This document shows positions 1 to 7,260 of a stretch of DNA of 11,677 nt, in pieces. The DNA is taken from contig JASLAX010000025.1 in the NCBI GenBank assembly GCA_030146875.1, positions 1 through 11,677 on the forward strand. The letters are read 5' to 3'. Source of the DNA: Longimicrobiaceae bacterium. GTDB taxonomy: Bacteria; Gemmatimonadota; Gemmatimonadetes; Longimicrobiales; Longimicrobiaceae. Made by a program: the position numbers and the translations under genes. Position 1 is the stretch's first letter; the number at the start of each line of letters is the position of its first letter. Below the pieces are notes generated by a model. That model had not been told where the DNA came from and did no database searches. It saw only the letters and a list, made by a program, of their open reading frames with translations.

Positions 1-1922
1 GTGTAGTACATCCCCGTCGCCACGCCCAGCACGTCTTCCGTGCCCGCGCGCTCGGGATGGACCCGGGTGCGGCCCAGGAACTCGTTCACGTCGTCGCGCT
101 CCACCACCACGCGCGTGGTGCCGCCCGTGGCGATGCGGCGCGCCGCCTTGCGCGCCACCTTGCCGACCTCGCGCTCCAACTGGCGAACGCCGGCCTCGCG
201 CGTGTACTCGGTGATCAGCCGCTCCAGCGCCGCCTCGGTCAGCTCCAGCTCGCCCTCTTCCAGCCCCGAATGCTCCATCTGGCGCGGAACCAGGTAGCGC
301 TGGGCGATGTTCTTCTTTTCCAGCTCGGTGTACCCGCGGAACTCCACGGCTTCCATGCGGTCGTACAGCGGCGCCGGGATGTTCTCCGTGTAGTTGGCCG
401 TCGCGATGAACAGCACCTCGCTCAGGTCGAACGGCACGCCCAGGTAGTGGTCGGTGAACTCGTGGTTCTGCGCCGGGTCCAGCACCTCCAGCAGCGCCGA
501 CGACGGGTCGCCCTGGTAGCTCACCCCCAGCTTGTCCACCTCGTCCAGCAGGATGACCGGGTTGCGCGTCTTGGCCTGCTTGAGCGCCTGGACGATGCGC
601 CCCGGCATGGCGCCCACGTACGTCCGGCGGTGGCCGCGGATGTCGGCCTCGTCACGCACGCCGCCCAGGGCGATGCGCACGTACTTGCGGCCCAGCGCGC
701 GGGCGATGGACTTGGCGATGGACGTCTTGCCCACCCCCGGAGGGCCCGCGAAGAGCAGGATGGGCCCCTTGGCGGTGGCCTTCGCCTTCGCCTCGCGGAT
801 CTCCTTCTCCAGCGCCTCGGCGCTCGCCTCGGCCTCGGTCCCCTCCAGCGCCTCCGCCTCGGCGGCGGCCTCCTCCTTCACCTCGGCCTCGGCCCGGCGG
901 GCGGAGAGCTGGCGCACGGCCAGGAACTCCAGCACGCGGTCCTTCACGTCCTCGAGCCCGTAGTGGTCCTCGTTCAGGATCTCCTCGGCGGCCACCAGGT
1001 CCAGGGAATCCTCGGTGCGCACGTTCCACGGCAGGTCCGTCATCCACTCCAGGTACGTGCGGATGACCTGGTACTCGGCGCTCTGCGGGTTGCTGCGCTC
1101 CAGGCGGCCCAGCTCGCGGTCCACCTCCTCGCGGACGGGCTCGGGAAGCTCCAGCGCCTCGATCTTCTCGCGCAGCTCCTCCACCTCGCGGCCCTCGTCC
1201 TCCTCGCCCAGCTCGCGCTGGATGGCCTTCATCTGCTCGCGCAGCAGCATCTCGCGCTGCCGCTCGCCCAGCTCCTCCTGCACCTGCTGCTGGATCTCCT
1301 CCTGCGCCTCGATCAGCGCGAGCTGGCGTTGCACGATCAGCAGCAGGGAGCGCAGGCGCTCCTCCACGGACAGGACCTCGAGCAGCTTCTGCTTGGCCTC
1401 GGTCCCCATCTCCACGTAGAACGCCACCAGGTCGGCGAAGGCGCCGGGGTCGGTCACGCCGTTCATGAACTGCTGCACCATCTCCGCGGGGATGCCGCGG
1501 CGGCGGCCCAGCTCGGCGGCGCGCTCGCGCAGCTCGCGGTACAGCGCCAGGAACGCGGGGTCCTCGGCGTTCACGGGCGCCAGGTCGGTCATCTCGCGCA
1601 CGTGGGCCGACAGCCCCTGCCCGTCGCCCGCGTACTGCAGCGCCAGCGCACGGCCCTCGCCGTGGATGAGGAGCTGCACGCCCCCGGCGCCGCGCTGCAC
1701 CTGCGCGATGCGGACGATGGTGCCCACGGTGTACAGGTTGTCCTGCTCCACCTCGTCGCGGTTCTCCTTCTGCGCGACCGCGAACATGCGGCGGTCGCCG
1801 GCGAGCGCCGCCTCGATGGCCTGTAGCGTCCCCGGCCGTCCCGCGGAGATCGGCACGGCCGTCCCCGGGAAGACCACGGTCTCCCGTAGGGGGAGCACGG
1901 GGAGCATCTGCTTGTCGCTCAT
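1..1922 (-). CDS. lon: ATP-dependent Lon protease, N-terminal 640 residues (3' end off the window)
   Basis: Lon is a cytoplasmic hexameric AAA+ serine protease that degrades misfolded and regulatory proteins. The frame reads MSDKQMLPVLPLRETVVFPG, a typical Lon N-terminal (LAN) domain start. The LAN domain covers about residues 7-195, a helical linker rich in Glu/Gln about 200-300, and the AAA+ module follows. Walker A is GPPGVGKT (393-400), Walker B is LLDEVD (D460, E461), and a sensor-2-like region GVRQLERE comes later. The reading frame runs off the left edge at residue 640, where the protease domain begins (ATGMYYT), so the Ser-Lys catalytic dyad cannot be seen. The start at 1922 is supported by an AAGGA Shine-Dalgarno about 6 nt upstream. 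Oddity: between LAVRQLSARR (334-343) and the Walker A strand there is an Ala/Glu/Lys-rich segment (about 344-384), roughly 40 residues longer than in E. coli Lon. It is transcribed away from the secreted-protein operon. Identification is nearly certain. Confidence 0.97.
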   Translation of the reverse strand, partial: MSDKQMLPVLPLRETVVFPGTAVPISAGRPGTLQAIEAALAGDRRMFAVAQKENRDEVEQDNLYTVGTIVRIAQVQRGAGGVQLLIHGEGRALALQYAGDGQGLSAHVREMTDLAPVNAEDPAFLALYRELRERAAELGRRRGIPAEMVQQFMNGVTDPGAFADLVAFYVEMGTEAKQKLLEVLSVEERLRSLLLIVQRQLALIEAQEEIQQQVQEELGERQREMLLREQMKAIQRELGEEDEGREVEELREKIEALELPEPVREEVDRELGRLERSNPQSAEYQVIRTYLEWMTDLPWNVRTEDSLDLVAAEEILNEDHYGLEDVKDRVLEFLAVRQLSARRAEAEVKEEAAAEAEALEGTEAEASAEALEKEIREAKAKATAKGPILLFAGPPGVGKTSIAKSIARALGRKYVRIALGGVRDEADIRGHRRTYVGAMPGRIVQALKQAKTRNPVILLDEVDKLGVSYQGDPSSALLEVLDPAQNHEFTDHYLGVPFDLSEVLFIATANYTENIPAPLYDRMEAVEFRGYTELEKKNIAQRYLVPRQMEHSGLEEGELELTEAALERLITEYTREAGVRQLEREVGKVARKAARRIATGGTTRVVVERDDVNEFLGRTRVHPERAGTEDVLGVATGMYY

Positions 1923-2273
1923 GGATTTCCTTCTCGATCGGGGTTCCCGGGGCCGCGGTCGCGGCCGGGTGCTGGGCCCACGTCAAAGCACTTTCCTTGC
2001 CACGCGCCCTATACCCCCATGGGGCACCGGAAGTGCCGCGTCCCAAAGGATTTCCGCGGGATTCGGCCTCCTGCGGCGGGTCTGCCGGCACGGCGCGAAG
2101 GGTATGTCGTTCAGGCATGTACTACCGTCGCTACGGCAGGCCGCGGAGGCCTGGCCGGTGCCCCCATCCGTTTCCCCGATTGCCGAGTCGGCCCGGACGG
2201 TCGGGACAGGCTCGGTGCGACACGAACCCGCCCACAGCGGGCGGGTCGAACCCTTCGGTGGACGGTTAGAGAA
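1923..2273. other. Divergent intergenic region between lon and the secreted-protein operon
   Basis: About 350 bp with no credible gene. An open frame runs through it from 2019 in phase with the next gene, but the protein it adds is Arg/Pro-rich and the signal peptide begins only at 2274. A TATAGG-like hexamer on the minus strand (plus-strand cctata at 2006-2011) could be a lon -10, but no convincing -35 accompanies it. No clear heat-shock operator (CIRCE or HspR-type) is visible. A short inverted repeat lies at 2226-2246, just ahead of the operon. Confidence 0.6.
2226..2246 (+). promoter_or_regulatory. Hairpin in the leader of the secreted-protein operon
   Basis: The arms acccgcc and ggcgggt (7 bp) surround a 7-nt loop, 27 nt upstream of the ATG at 2274. 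It could fold in the 5' leader and affect translation or messenger stability. In DNA this GC-rich a 7-bp stem can arise by chance, so functional weight is low. Confidence 0.3.
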
Positions 2274-2771
2274 ATGACGGTTCGGTCCCTCTCCCTCAAG
2301 GCTGCCCTCCTGGCGGCTTCCTCCCTCCTCCTCCCCCTCTCCGACGCGGCGGCTCAGGCGGTCGAAGCCGAGGACGAGCTCACGATCATCCTGACGATCC
2401 CCACCGTCCTCACCATCGACGCGGGTGCGCCGCTGGCGATCACGGCCTCCGCGGCGGAGTTCTCGGCCGGGTGCGCGGTGCGCACCCAGGCGATCGCCCA
2501 CAGCGGCAACGTGGACTACACCCTCCTGGTGCGCGCCGAGGTGGCCGAGGGCCCCGAGGGCACGGCCAAGGCCGCCGCGGACGTCCGGTGGAGCGCCGAG
2601 GCTCCCGGCGGCTGCGGCGACGGGGCCGAGTTGACCGAGGCTGACGCGCTGGTGGCGAGCTTCAACGCGGGTGAGAACACTTCCAGCATGACCTACTCGG
2701 TCTCCATGGGCCTCGCGGACACTCCGGGGGCCTACGTCTACACGCTGGTCTACACCGTGGTGGAGGCCTGA
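2274..2771 (+). CDS. Secreted small beta-rich protein with two cysteines (candidate surface or fimbria-like subunit)
   Basis: 165 residues. The ATG at 2274 is chosen because a canonical signal peptide starts there (MTVRSLSLKAALLAASSLLL, cleavage near A25-A26-A27); the Shine-Dalgarno is weak. The mature protein begins with an alternating hydrophobic strand (ELTIILTIPTVLTID). It has exactly two cysteines (in SAGCAV and GGCGDG) that could form one disulfide. It ends in an alternating aromatic/hydrophobic strand, YVYTLVYTVVEA. Such a closing strand is typical of small secreted Ig-like or pilin-like subunits (compare the C-terminal strands of DUF4402, WxL and spore-coat-U-type domains), but I cannot assign a family. 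It is the first of four genes joined by overlaps, followed by a chaperone-like protein, which makes an exported subunit the most economical reading. Function is inferred. Confidence 0.8.
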   Translation: MTVRSLSLKAALLAASSLLLPLSDAAAQAVEAEDELTIILTIPTVLTIDAGAPLAITASAAEFSAGCAVRTQAIAHSGNVDYTLLVRAEVAEGPEGTAKAAADVRWSAEAPGGCGDGAELTEADALVASFNAGENTSSMTYSVSMGLADTPGAYVYTLVYTVVEA

Positions 2772-3544
2772 TGGGCCCGGGCCGGCTCCTTCCGGTGTGG
2801 GTGGCTGGAATCGCGCTCGCGGCGGGAGGGGTCCGGCCCGGAGCCGCCGCGGGACAGCTCTCGGTGAGCCCCGCGACGGTGCTCCTCGCCTCGGACTCGA
2901 CCGGGCACGCGACGCTGCGCGTCACGAGCACGTCGCCCCGCGCGACTGCCCTGCGCGTGTACACGGGCGACTACGAGGAGACGGAGGAGGGCCGTACGGC
3001 CCTCCTCCCCCCCGGCTCCACCTCCCCTCATGGATGCGGCGGCCGGATCAGGGTCTCGCCCGCTTCCGCGGTCGTGGACCACGGAGGGGTTACGGAGGTG
3101 CGGGTGCGGGTGGAGGGCGCCGCGAGCGCATGCTGGTCCGTGGTCTACGTGGAGATGCTCCCGGAGGCGACGGGAAGGGTGCGGGTGGTCCGGCGCGTGG
3201 CCGTGAAGGTGGTGTCTGCGCCCCTCTCGTCCCCGCGCGCGGGGGAGGTCGTGGCGGTGGCCGCCCGCGCGATGCCAGACGGCGTGCGGGTGGAGACGGC
3301 GTTCCGCAACCGCAGCGTGCGCCCCGTGCGGGTGCGCGGGAGCGTGGAGGTGCGCCGCGCCGACGGAACGGTGGCGGCCCGGGCCGATCTGGCCCCGTTC
3401 AACGTGCTCCCCGGTGGGGCCCGCCGAATCTCGCGCGTGCTCCCCGGGCGCCTGCCCCCGGGCCGGTATGCCGTGGTGCCGGTGCTGGACTTCGAAGGTG
3501 CGTACCTGGCCGGCGGCGAGGCGGTGCTGGAGGTGGGTCCGTGA
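2771..3544 (+). CDS. PapD/DUF916-like periplasmic beta-sandwich protein (putative chaperone)
   Basis: 257 residues. The ATG shares one base with the previous stop (TGATG), and a strong GGAGG lies 4 nt before it, so translation is coupled. A signal peptide covers about residues 1-27 (LLPVWVAGIALAAGG...PGAAA). The mature start GQLSVSPATVLLASDSTGHA and the following TLRVTSTSPRATALRVY resemble the first strands of PapD-type chaperone N-domains and of DUF916: a 'sVsP..v.l' strand, then a 'lrVtNts..p..v.v' strand. A second beta-sandwich follows from about residue 150 (VRVVRRVAVKVVSAPLSSP onward). The length fits a two-domain chaperone of about 230-260 residues. Two cysteines (HGCGG and SACWS) lie in the first domain. 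The conserved Arg/Lys pair of classical PapD chaperones cannot be placed by eye. It may chaperone or display the neighbouring subunit; an adhesin-like role is the alternative. Confidence 0.75.
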   Translation: MGPGRLLPVWVAGIALAAGGVRPGAAAGQLSVSPATVLLASDSTGHATLRVTSTSPRATALRVYTGDYEETEEGRTALLPPGSTSPHGCGGRIRVSPASAVVDHGGVTEVRVRVEGAASACWSVVYVEMLPEATGRVRVVRRVAVKVVSAPLSSPRAGEVVAVAARAMPDGVRVETAFRNRSVRPVRVRGSVEVRRADGTVAARADLAPFNVLPGGARRISRVLPGRLPPGRYAVVPVLDFEGAYLAGGEAVLEVGP

Positions 3545-4179
3545 GGGGCCTCGGCCGGTGGACCGCCCTGCCGCTCGCGGCGCTGCTGCTCGCCGGCTCG
3601 CCACTCGCCGCCCAGGCGGGCGCGGACCCCTGCGCCGTGGAGGGTGGCGGGGGCGGGGAGAGCGGAGGAACGGGTGGTGGAGCGGGTGAGGGCGGCGGGG
3701 AGAGCGGAGGACCGGGCGGTGGAGAGGTTCCGGGCGGCAGGGGCGGGGACGGAGGCGGGAGGGGCGGCCGCGAGGGCGAACGCGGGGGCGGCCGGCGCGA
3801 CCCGGGGGGTCCGCGCCGGTCGCTGGAGCGGCTGGGGGTGGAGTCGTCCGCGGGCGCCACCTACGTAAGCCTGACGCGGTGGCCTTCGTCCGGCGAGGTG
3901 GCGGTCACGGGGATCACGCTGCGGAACGAGCAGTCCGAGAGGGTCCGGGTGTGCGTGCGGGTGGAGTTCCCGGAAGCGCTCCAGGACCTGCCGCTCACCG
4001 TCCGGACCGGCTCGGGGGACGGAGTCCCGGTCGGCACGGGAGCCGTGCTCCTCGCCGTGCTCCCCGCCGGTGAAACCCTGCGCCTCGAGATCGACGTCCC
4101 TCTCCTCCTCTCCCGGCACGCGCCCGGGACCTACTCGTACCGCCTCGTCTTCACATCCGGCCCGGATCCGCTGCCATGA
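3541..4179 (+). CDS. Secreted glycine-rich protein with C-terminal beta-sandwich
   Basis: 212 residues. It starts at GTG 3541, overlapping the previous stop by 4 nt (GTGA), with GGAGG 7 nt upstream. The longer open frame from 2797 is rejected because it lies over the chaperone gene. A signal peptide spans about 1-26 (RWTALPLAALLLAGSPLAAQA). Residues 35-90 are an almost pure Gly/Glu/Arg/Ser segment, encoded by imperfect repeats around 3643-3810 (gagagcggagga occurs twice), likely a flexible or extended linker. The rest (about 95-212) is beta-rich, with VAVTGITLRNEQSERVRVCV and a closing YSYRLVFTS strand like that of the first gene of the operon. It may be a second subunit, a tip protein or a linker between the surface structure and the barrel protein. 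No family is recognised. Confidence 0.75.
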   Translation: MRGLGRWTALPLAALLLAGSPLAAQAGADPCAVEGGGGGESGGTGGGAGEGGGESGGPGGGEVPGGRGGDGGGRGGREGERGGGRRDPGGPRRSLERLGVESSAGATYVSLTRWPSSGEVAVTGITLRNEQSERVRVCVRVEFPEALQDLPLTVRTGSGDGVPVGTGAVLLAVLPAGETLRLEIDVPLLLSRHAPGTYSYRLVFTSGPDPLP

Positions 4180-7178
4180 ACCGCTCCATCCTCTCCCTGC
4201 TCTGCACGGTGGCCGCGGCGCCCCTGGCGGCGCAGGGGGGCCCCGAGGTGCGCCCCGGACAGGTGTCCACGGTGCCCGTGTCGGCTCCGGCCGGTGCCCC
4301 CGGCCCGGTGCGCTACCGCCTGGAGCCCGCCGCCGGCGTGCGCCTGTTCTCCGCCACCCGGGGGAGCGCCCGCTCCGGCGGGGCGGGCGAGGTGCGCTTT
4401 CCCGTGACCCTGTCGCTGGCCGGCGGGCGCGCGCCCGGCCCCGTGCACCTGGCCGCCGTGGAGCTGCGGTACGCGGACGGCGCCGTACGGCAGGTGTCGC
4501 TAGTCGGTGAGGTGCCCAGGGTCCGCGGGCTCACCGCCGCGCTGGACAGCGGGGCCGCCGCGGTACCGCGCGGAGGGGCCGGCCCGGTCGGCTTCACCGT
4601 CGCGAACCTGGGGAACGCGCCCGACACCGTCTCCCTGCGCCTGGTGGCGGAGCGGGGCTGGACGGGGGCCCACGCCCGCATGGTGCTGGCCGCGGGGGAG
4701 AGGCGGCGGGGCACCCTGCGCCTCCTGGCGTCGGACGACGTGCGAGAGGGGGACGTCTCGGGCCTGCGCCTCACGGTGGAGGGGACGGGCACGGCCGTGC
4801 AGGCCCGCGGCCGCGCCCGCGCGGTGCGAGACCCCGGCCCCTACGGCGCCCTGGTGCAGGTCCCGGCGACCGTCTTCGTGGGGTCCAGCGCCGACCGCAC
4901 CCCGGGTGGCGACGCGCCGCTGACCCTGGCGGTGGAGGGCGGCGGCTTCGTGTCCCCCGACACGCGCGTGCGCTTCGCCTTCCGGCGCGACGGCGAGTAC
5001 GGCTACCTGCCCTTCGCCTTCCACCGCGCCGTCGCGGCCCCGCGGCTCTTCCTGGGGGTGTACCGCGGAGATCTGCTGGCGGAGGCGGGCGACGTGTCGG
5101 TGCTGTCCACGGGGCTGACCGGCCGAAGCCTGTGGGGCCGCGGCGCGTCCGTGCGGGCGGGGGTCGGGCCCGTGAAGGTGGAGGCGTTCGCCGCCGGTCC
5201 CCGGCCCGAGTCGGGGCGGACGGGGCACCGCGCCTATGCCCGCGCGGCGTTCCCGGCGGGGGCCGCCGAGTGGTGGGTCGCGGCGTCGGCCCAGTCGCAG
5301 GGGGCCCTGGTCGTCGCCGGGGAGGAGCGGGTGCGCGCCGCCACGGTGGGGGGCTCGGGCCGCTCCGGCCGCCACCGCTGGTCGGCCGAGGCGGGGGCGA
5401 TGTCGCTGGATGCCGGCAGGGACCGCCGCCGCCGGGGAGGGGCGCTGGAGGTGACGTACGGGTACGCCGGGGACGGCTCGTCGCTGGACGCGCGGGTGCG
5501 CCGGGTGCCTTTCAGCCCCCGCTGGGGGGGGAGCGGGCCCTCGGAGGCTGCGCTCTCCGGCTCCACCCGGCGCGGGCCCTGGCGCGCGTCGGCCTGGGGG
5601 AGCGCGACGGAGTCGTCGTACCCCGGGGTGGGGGACGCTCGCACCCGAAGCGCGGGCGCCCGCCTGGGGTGGGGCCGTGCGAGGTGGCTGGGGGTCGGCG
5701 GGCGGGTGCACGAGTACCGCGGCCTGCTGGGCCCGTCCGCGGACCTGCACCGCCGCACGGCGTTCGTGGACGCGGGCGGGGTGCTGGGCCCGCTGCGCCT
5801 GGACGCGACCGCCGAGGCGGGCCGCCGGGAGCGCGGGGGCGACCCGGCTCCGTACCGCGAGGTGCGCGGCTCCGCCGCGGTCCGCCACGGCCGGCAGAGC
5901 GCGCGGGTGGGCGTGTCGTTCGGCGCCAACGAGTACGAGCGCGAGCACCTGTCGGTGAACGCCGGCGCCGACCTGGAGCGCGGCCCGGTGCAGCTCCAGG
6001 CGCTCGCGGGGGTCGGATCCCGGGCCGGGAGCTGGATGGGGGCGTCGCGCCACGGGAGCGTCACCGCCGTGGTGGCGGTGGGGCGCGCCACCGACGTGGT
6101 CGCGGGCACGGAGTACCAGGGGTGGCGCGACCGCGGCCCCTGGCTGGCCTCGCTGGGGGTCCGGCGGCGGGTGCACGTGCCGCTCCCCCTGCAGCGCGCG
6201 CCGGTGGTTCGCGGCGTGGCGTTCGAGGACCGCGACGCCGACGGCGTGCGCGACGCGGGAGAGCCGGGGGTGGCGGGCGTGGCCCTGGCGCTGGGCCGGT
6301 ACCGCCGGACGGTGAGCGACAGCGCCGGACGCTTCTCCTTCGCCGACGAGGGCTCGGCAGAGCGCACGTTGACGGTGGAGACCTCTTCCGTCCCGCTGGA
6401 GATGTTCCTGTCGCAGGGCGCGGAGTACCGTGCCCGCGGGATGGTGGACGTTCCGCTGGCCCGCTACGCCGGCCTCTCCGTGACGGCGTACCTGGACGCG
6501 GACCGTGACGGCGTGCGCGACCCGGGCGAGGCCCCCGCGGCCGACCTGGTGCTCCGCCTGCGGCCGGCCGCGGGCACCCCGCGCGGCATGCGGACCGACG
6601 CCGCTGGCGAGGCTCGCTTCGCCAACGCGCTGCCGGGCGAGTACGTGCTGGAGGCGTCGACCTCCACCGTCCCCGGCGCGCGCGGGGTCTCGCTGCCGCT
6701 CCGCCTGCGGGGGGGCGAGGAGGCGCGGCGCGACGTGGCAGTGCCGGTGGTGCCGCGCGAGATCCGCATGGCGCCCCCCACCGCGCGGGTGGAGGTGCTG
6801 GCGCCGTTTCACGCCTACTTCGGCGTGGGCCGCGCCGACCTGCGGACGGATCAGCGCGGGCCGCTGCGGGCGTGGCTGGGTGAGGTGCTGACGCAGCCCG
6901 GGGTGCGCCTGTGCGTGGCGGGGCACGCCGATCGGAACGGGCCTGCGGGCGCCAACGTGCGGCTGGGGCTGCGCCGGGCCGGAACGGTCGTGCGCGAGCT
7001 GGTGCGCGGGGGCTTCCCCGCTGCGCGGATCCGCGCCACCACGTTCGGCGAGGAGCACCCGGCCGACCCCCGCGACGGGCTGGCCGCGTGGGCCCGCAAC
7101 CGGCGCGTGGAGGTGCGCGCGTACCGCGGGGAGACGGACCCGCTCCCCTCCGCCGCCGGAGGGTGCGGGGGCCCCTGA
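4176..7178 (+). CDS. Multidomain outer-membrane protein: beta-sandwiches, predicted barrel, SdrD-B-like modules, OmpA domain
   Basis: 1000 residues. The ATG overlaps the previous stop (ATGA); its Shine-Dalgarno is weak, which suggests coupling. The signal peptide is about residues 1-19 (SILSLLCTVAAAPLAAQ). Residues about 20-215 form two Ig/NEW3-like beta-sandwiches (e.g. GGAGPVGFTVANLGNAPDTV). Residues about 220-676 are long alternating strands with Gly/Arg/Trp/Tyr turns, as in an outer-membrane barrel. At 678-725 is an SdrD-B/Cna-B-like module (FEDRDADGVRDAGEPGVAGV, then DSAGRFSF), and a second at about 767-828 (YLDADRDGVRDPGEAPAADL). A C-terminal OmpA-family domain (about 872-982) has G916-HADRNG, N927-VRLGLRRA with D919 and R934, and N975-RRVEVR, matching the peptidoglycan-binding signature. 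It probably sits in the outer membrane and is anchored to the cell wall. The operon suggests it is an usher-like exporter or platform for the upstream secreted proteins. It is not a classical PapC usher: no plug or usher motifs were recognised. Confidence 0.85.
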   Translation: MNRSILSLLCTVAAAPLAAQGGPEVRPGQVSTVPVSAPAGAPGPVRYRLEPAAGVRLFSATRGSARSGGAGEVRFPVTLSLAGGRAPGPVHLAAVELRYADGAVRQVSLVGEVPRVRGLTAALDSGAAAVPRGGAGPVGFTVANLGNAPDTVSLRLVAERGWTGAHARMVLAAGERRRGTLRLLASDDVREGDVSGLRLTVEGTGTAVQARGRARAVRDPGPYGALVQVPATVFVGSSADRTPGGDAPLTLAVEGGGFVSPDTRVRFAFRRDGEYGYLPFAFHRAVAAPRLFLGVYRGDLLAEAGDVSVLSTGLTGRSLWGRGASVRAGVGPVKVEAFAAGPRPESGRTGHRAYARAAFPAGAAEWWVAASAQSQGALVVAGEERVRAATVGGSGRSGRHRWSAEAGAMSLDAGRDRRRRGGALEVTYGYAGDGSSLDARVRRVPFSPRWGGSGPSEAALSGSTRRGPWRASAWGSATESSYPGVGDARTRSAGARLGWGRARWLGVGGRVHEYRGLLGPSADLHRRTAFVDAGGVLGPLRLDATAEAGRRERGGDPAPYREVRGSAAVRHGRQSARVGVSFGANEYEREHLSVNAGADLERGPVQLQALAGVGSRAGSWMGASRHGSVTAVVAVGRATDVVAGTEYQGWRDRGPWLASLGVRRRVHVPLPLQRAPVVRGVAFEDRDADGVRDAGEPGVAGVALALGRYRRTVSDSAGRFSFADEGSAERTLTVETSSVPLEMFLSQGAEYRARGMVDVPLARYAGLSVTAYLDADRDGVRDPGEAPAADLVLRLRPAAGTPRGMRTDAAGEARFANALPGEYVLEASTSTVPGARGVSLPLRLRGGEEARRDVAVPVVPREIRMAPPTARVEVLAPFHAYFGVGRADLRTDQRGPLRAWLGEVLTQPGVRLCVAGHADRNGPAGANVRLGLRRAGTVVRELVRGGFPAARIRATTFGEEHPADPRDGLAAWARNRRVEVRAYRGETDPLPSAAGGCGGP

Positions 7179-7190
7179 GCCCCCGTACCC
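7161..7190 (+). terminator. Hairpin at the end of the secreted-protein operon, with the stop codon in its loop
   Basis: A 12-bp stem (gggtgcgggggc with gcccccgtaccc, one G-U pair) encloses a 6-nt loop containing the TGA stop at 7176-7178. No U-tract follows. It probably marks the transcript end or protects the messenger before the Nudix gene. Confidence 0.5.
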
Positions 7191-7202
7191 CCGGGCCTGC
7201 CC

Positions 7203-7232
7203 TTTCGCGCGGCGGCGGCGCGCCTCTATCCT
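7203..7232 (+). promoter_or_regulatory. Possible promoter for the Nudix-AAA+ pair
   Basis: TTTCGC (7203-7208) and TATCCT (7227-7232) are separated by 18 bp. This would start transcription about 20 nt before the GTG, with the GGAG Shine-Dalgarno at 7250-7253. Both hexamers are weak matches, so the call rests mainly on position after the upstream hairpin. Confidence 0.22.
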
Positions 7233-7260
7233 TCCTCCGGACCCCCACCGGAGCGCCGCC

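Noticed and set aside
57..1826. 589-codon plus-strand open frame
   Set aside because: Antisense to lon, Leu/His/Gln-rich with no recognisable motif; lon on the minus strand is unambiguous.
1983..2118. Heat-shock operator or sigma-32 promoter for lon
   Set aside because: A CCCCAT stretch is present but no matching -35 or known inverted repeat (CIRCE, HspR box) could be placed.
2019..2273. 85-codon upstream extension of the first operon gene
   Set aside because: It would bury the signal peptide; the added protein is Arg/Pro-rich and no ribosome site supports the earlier start.
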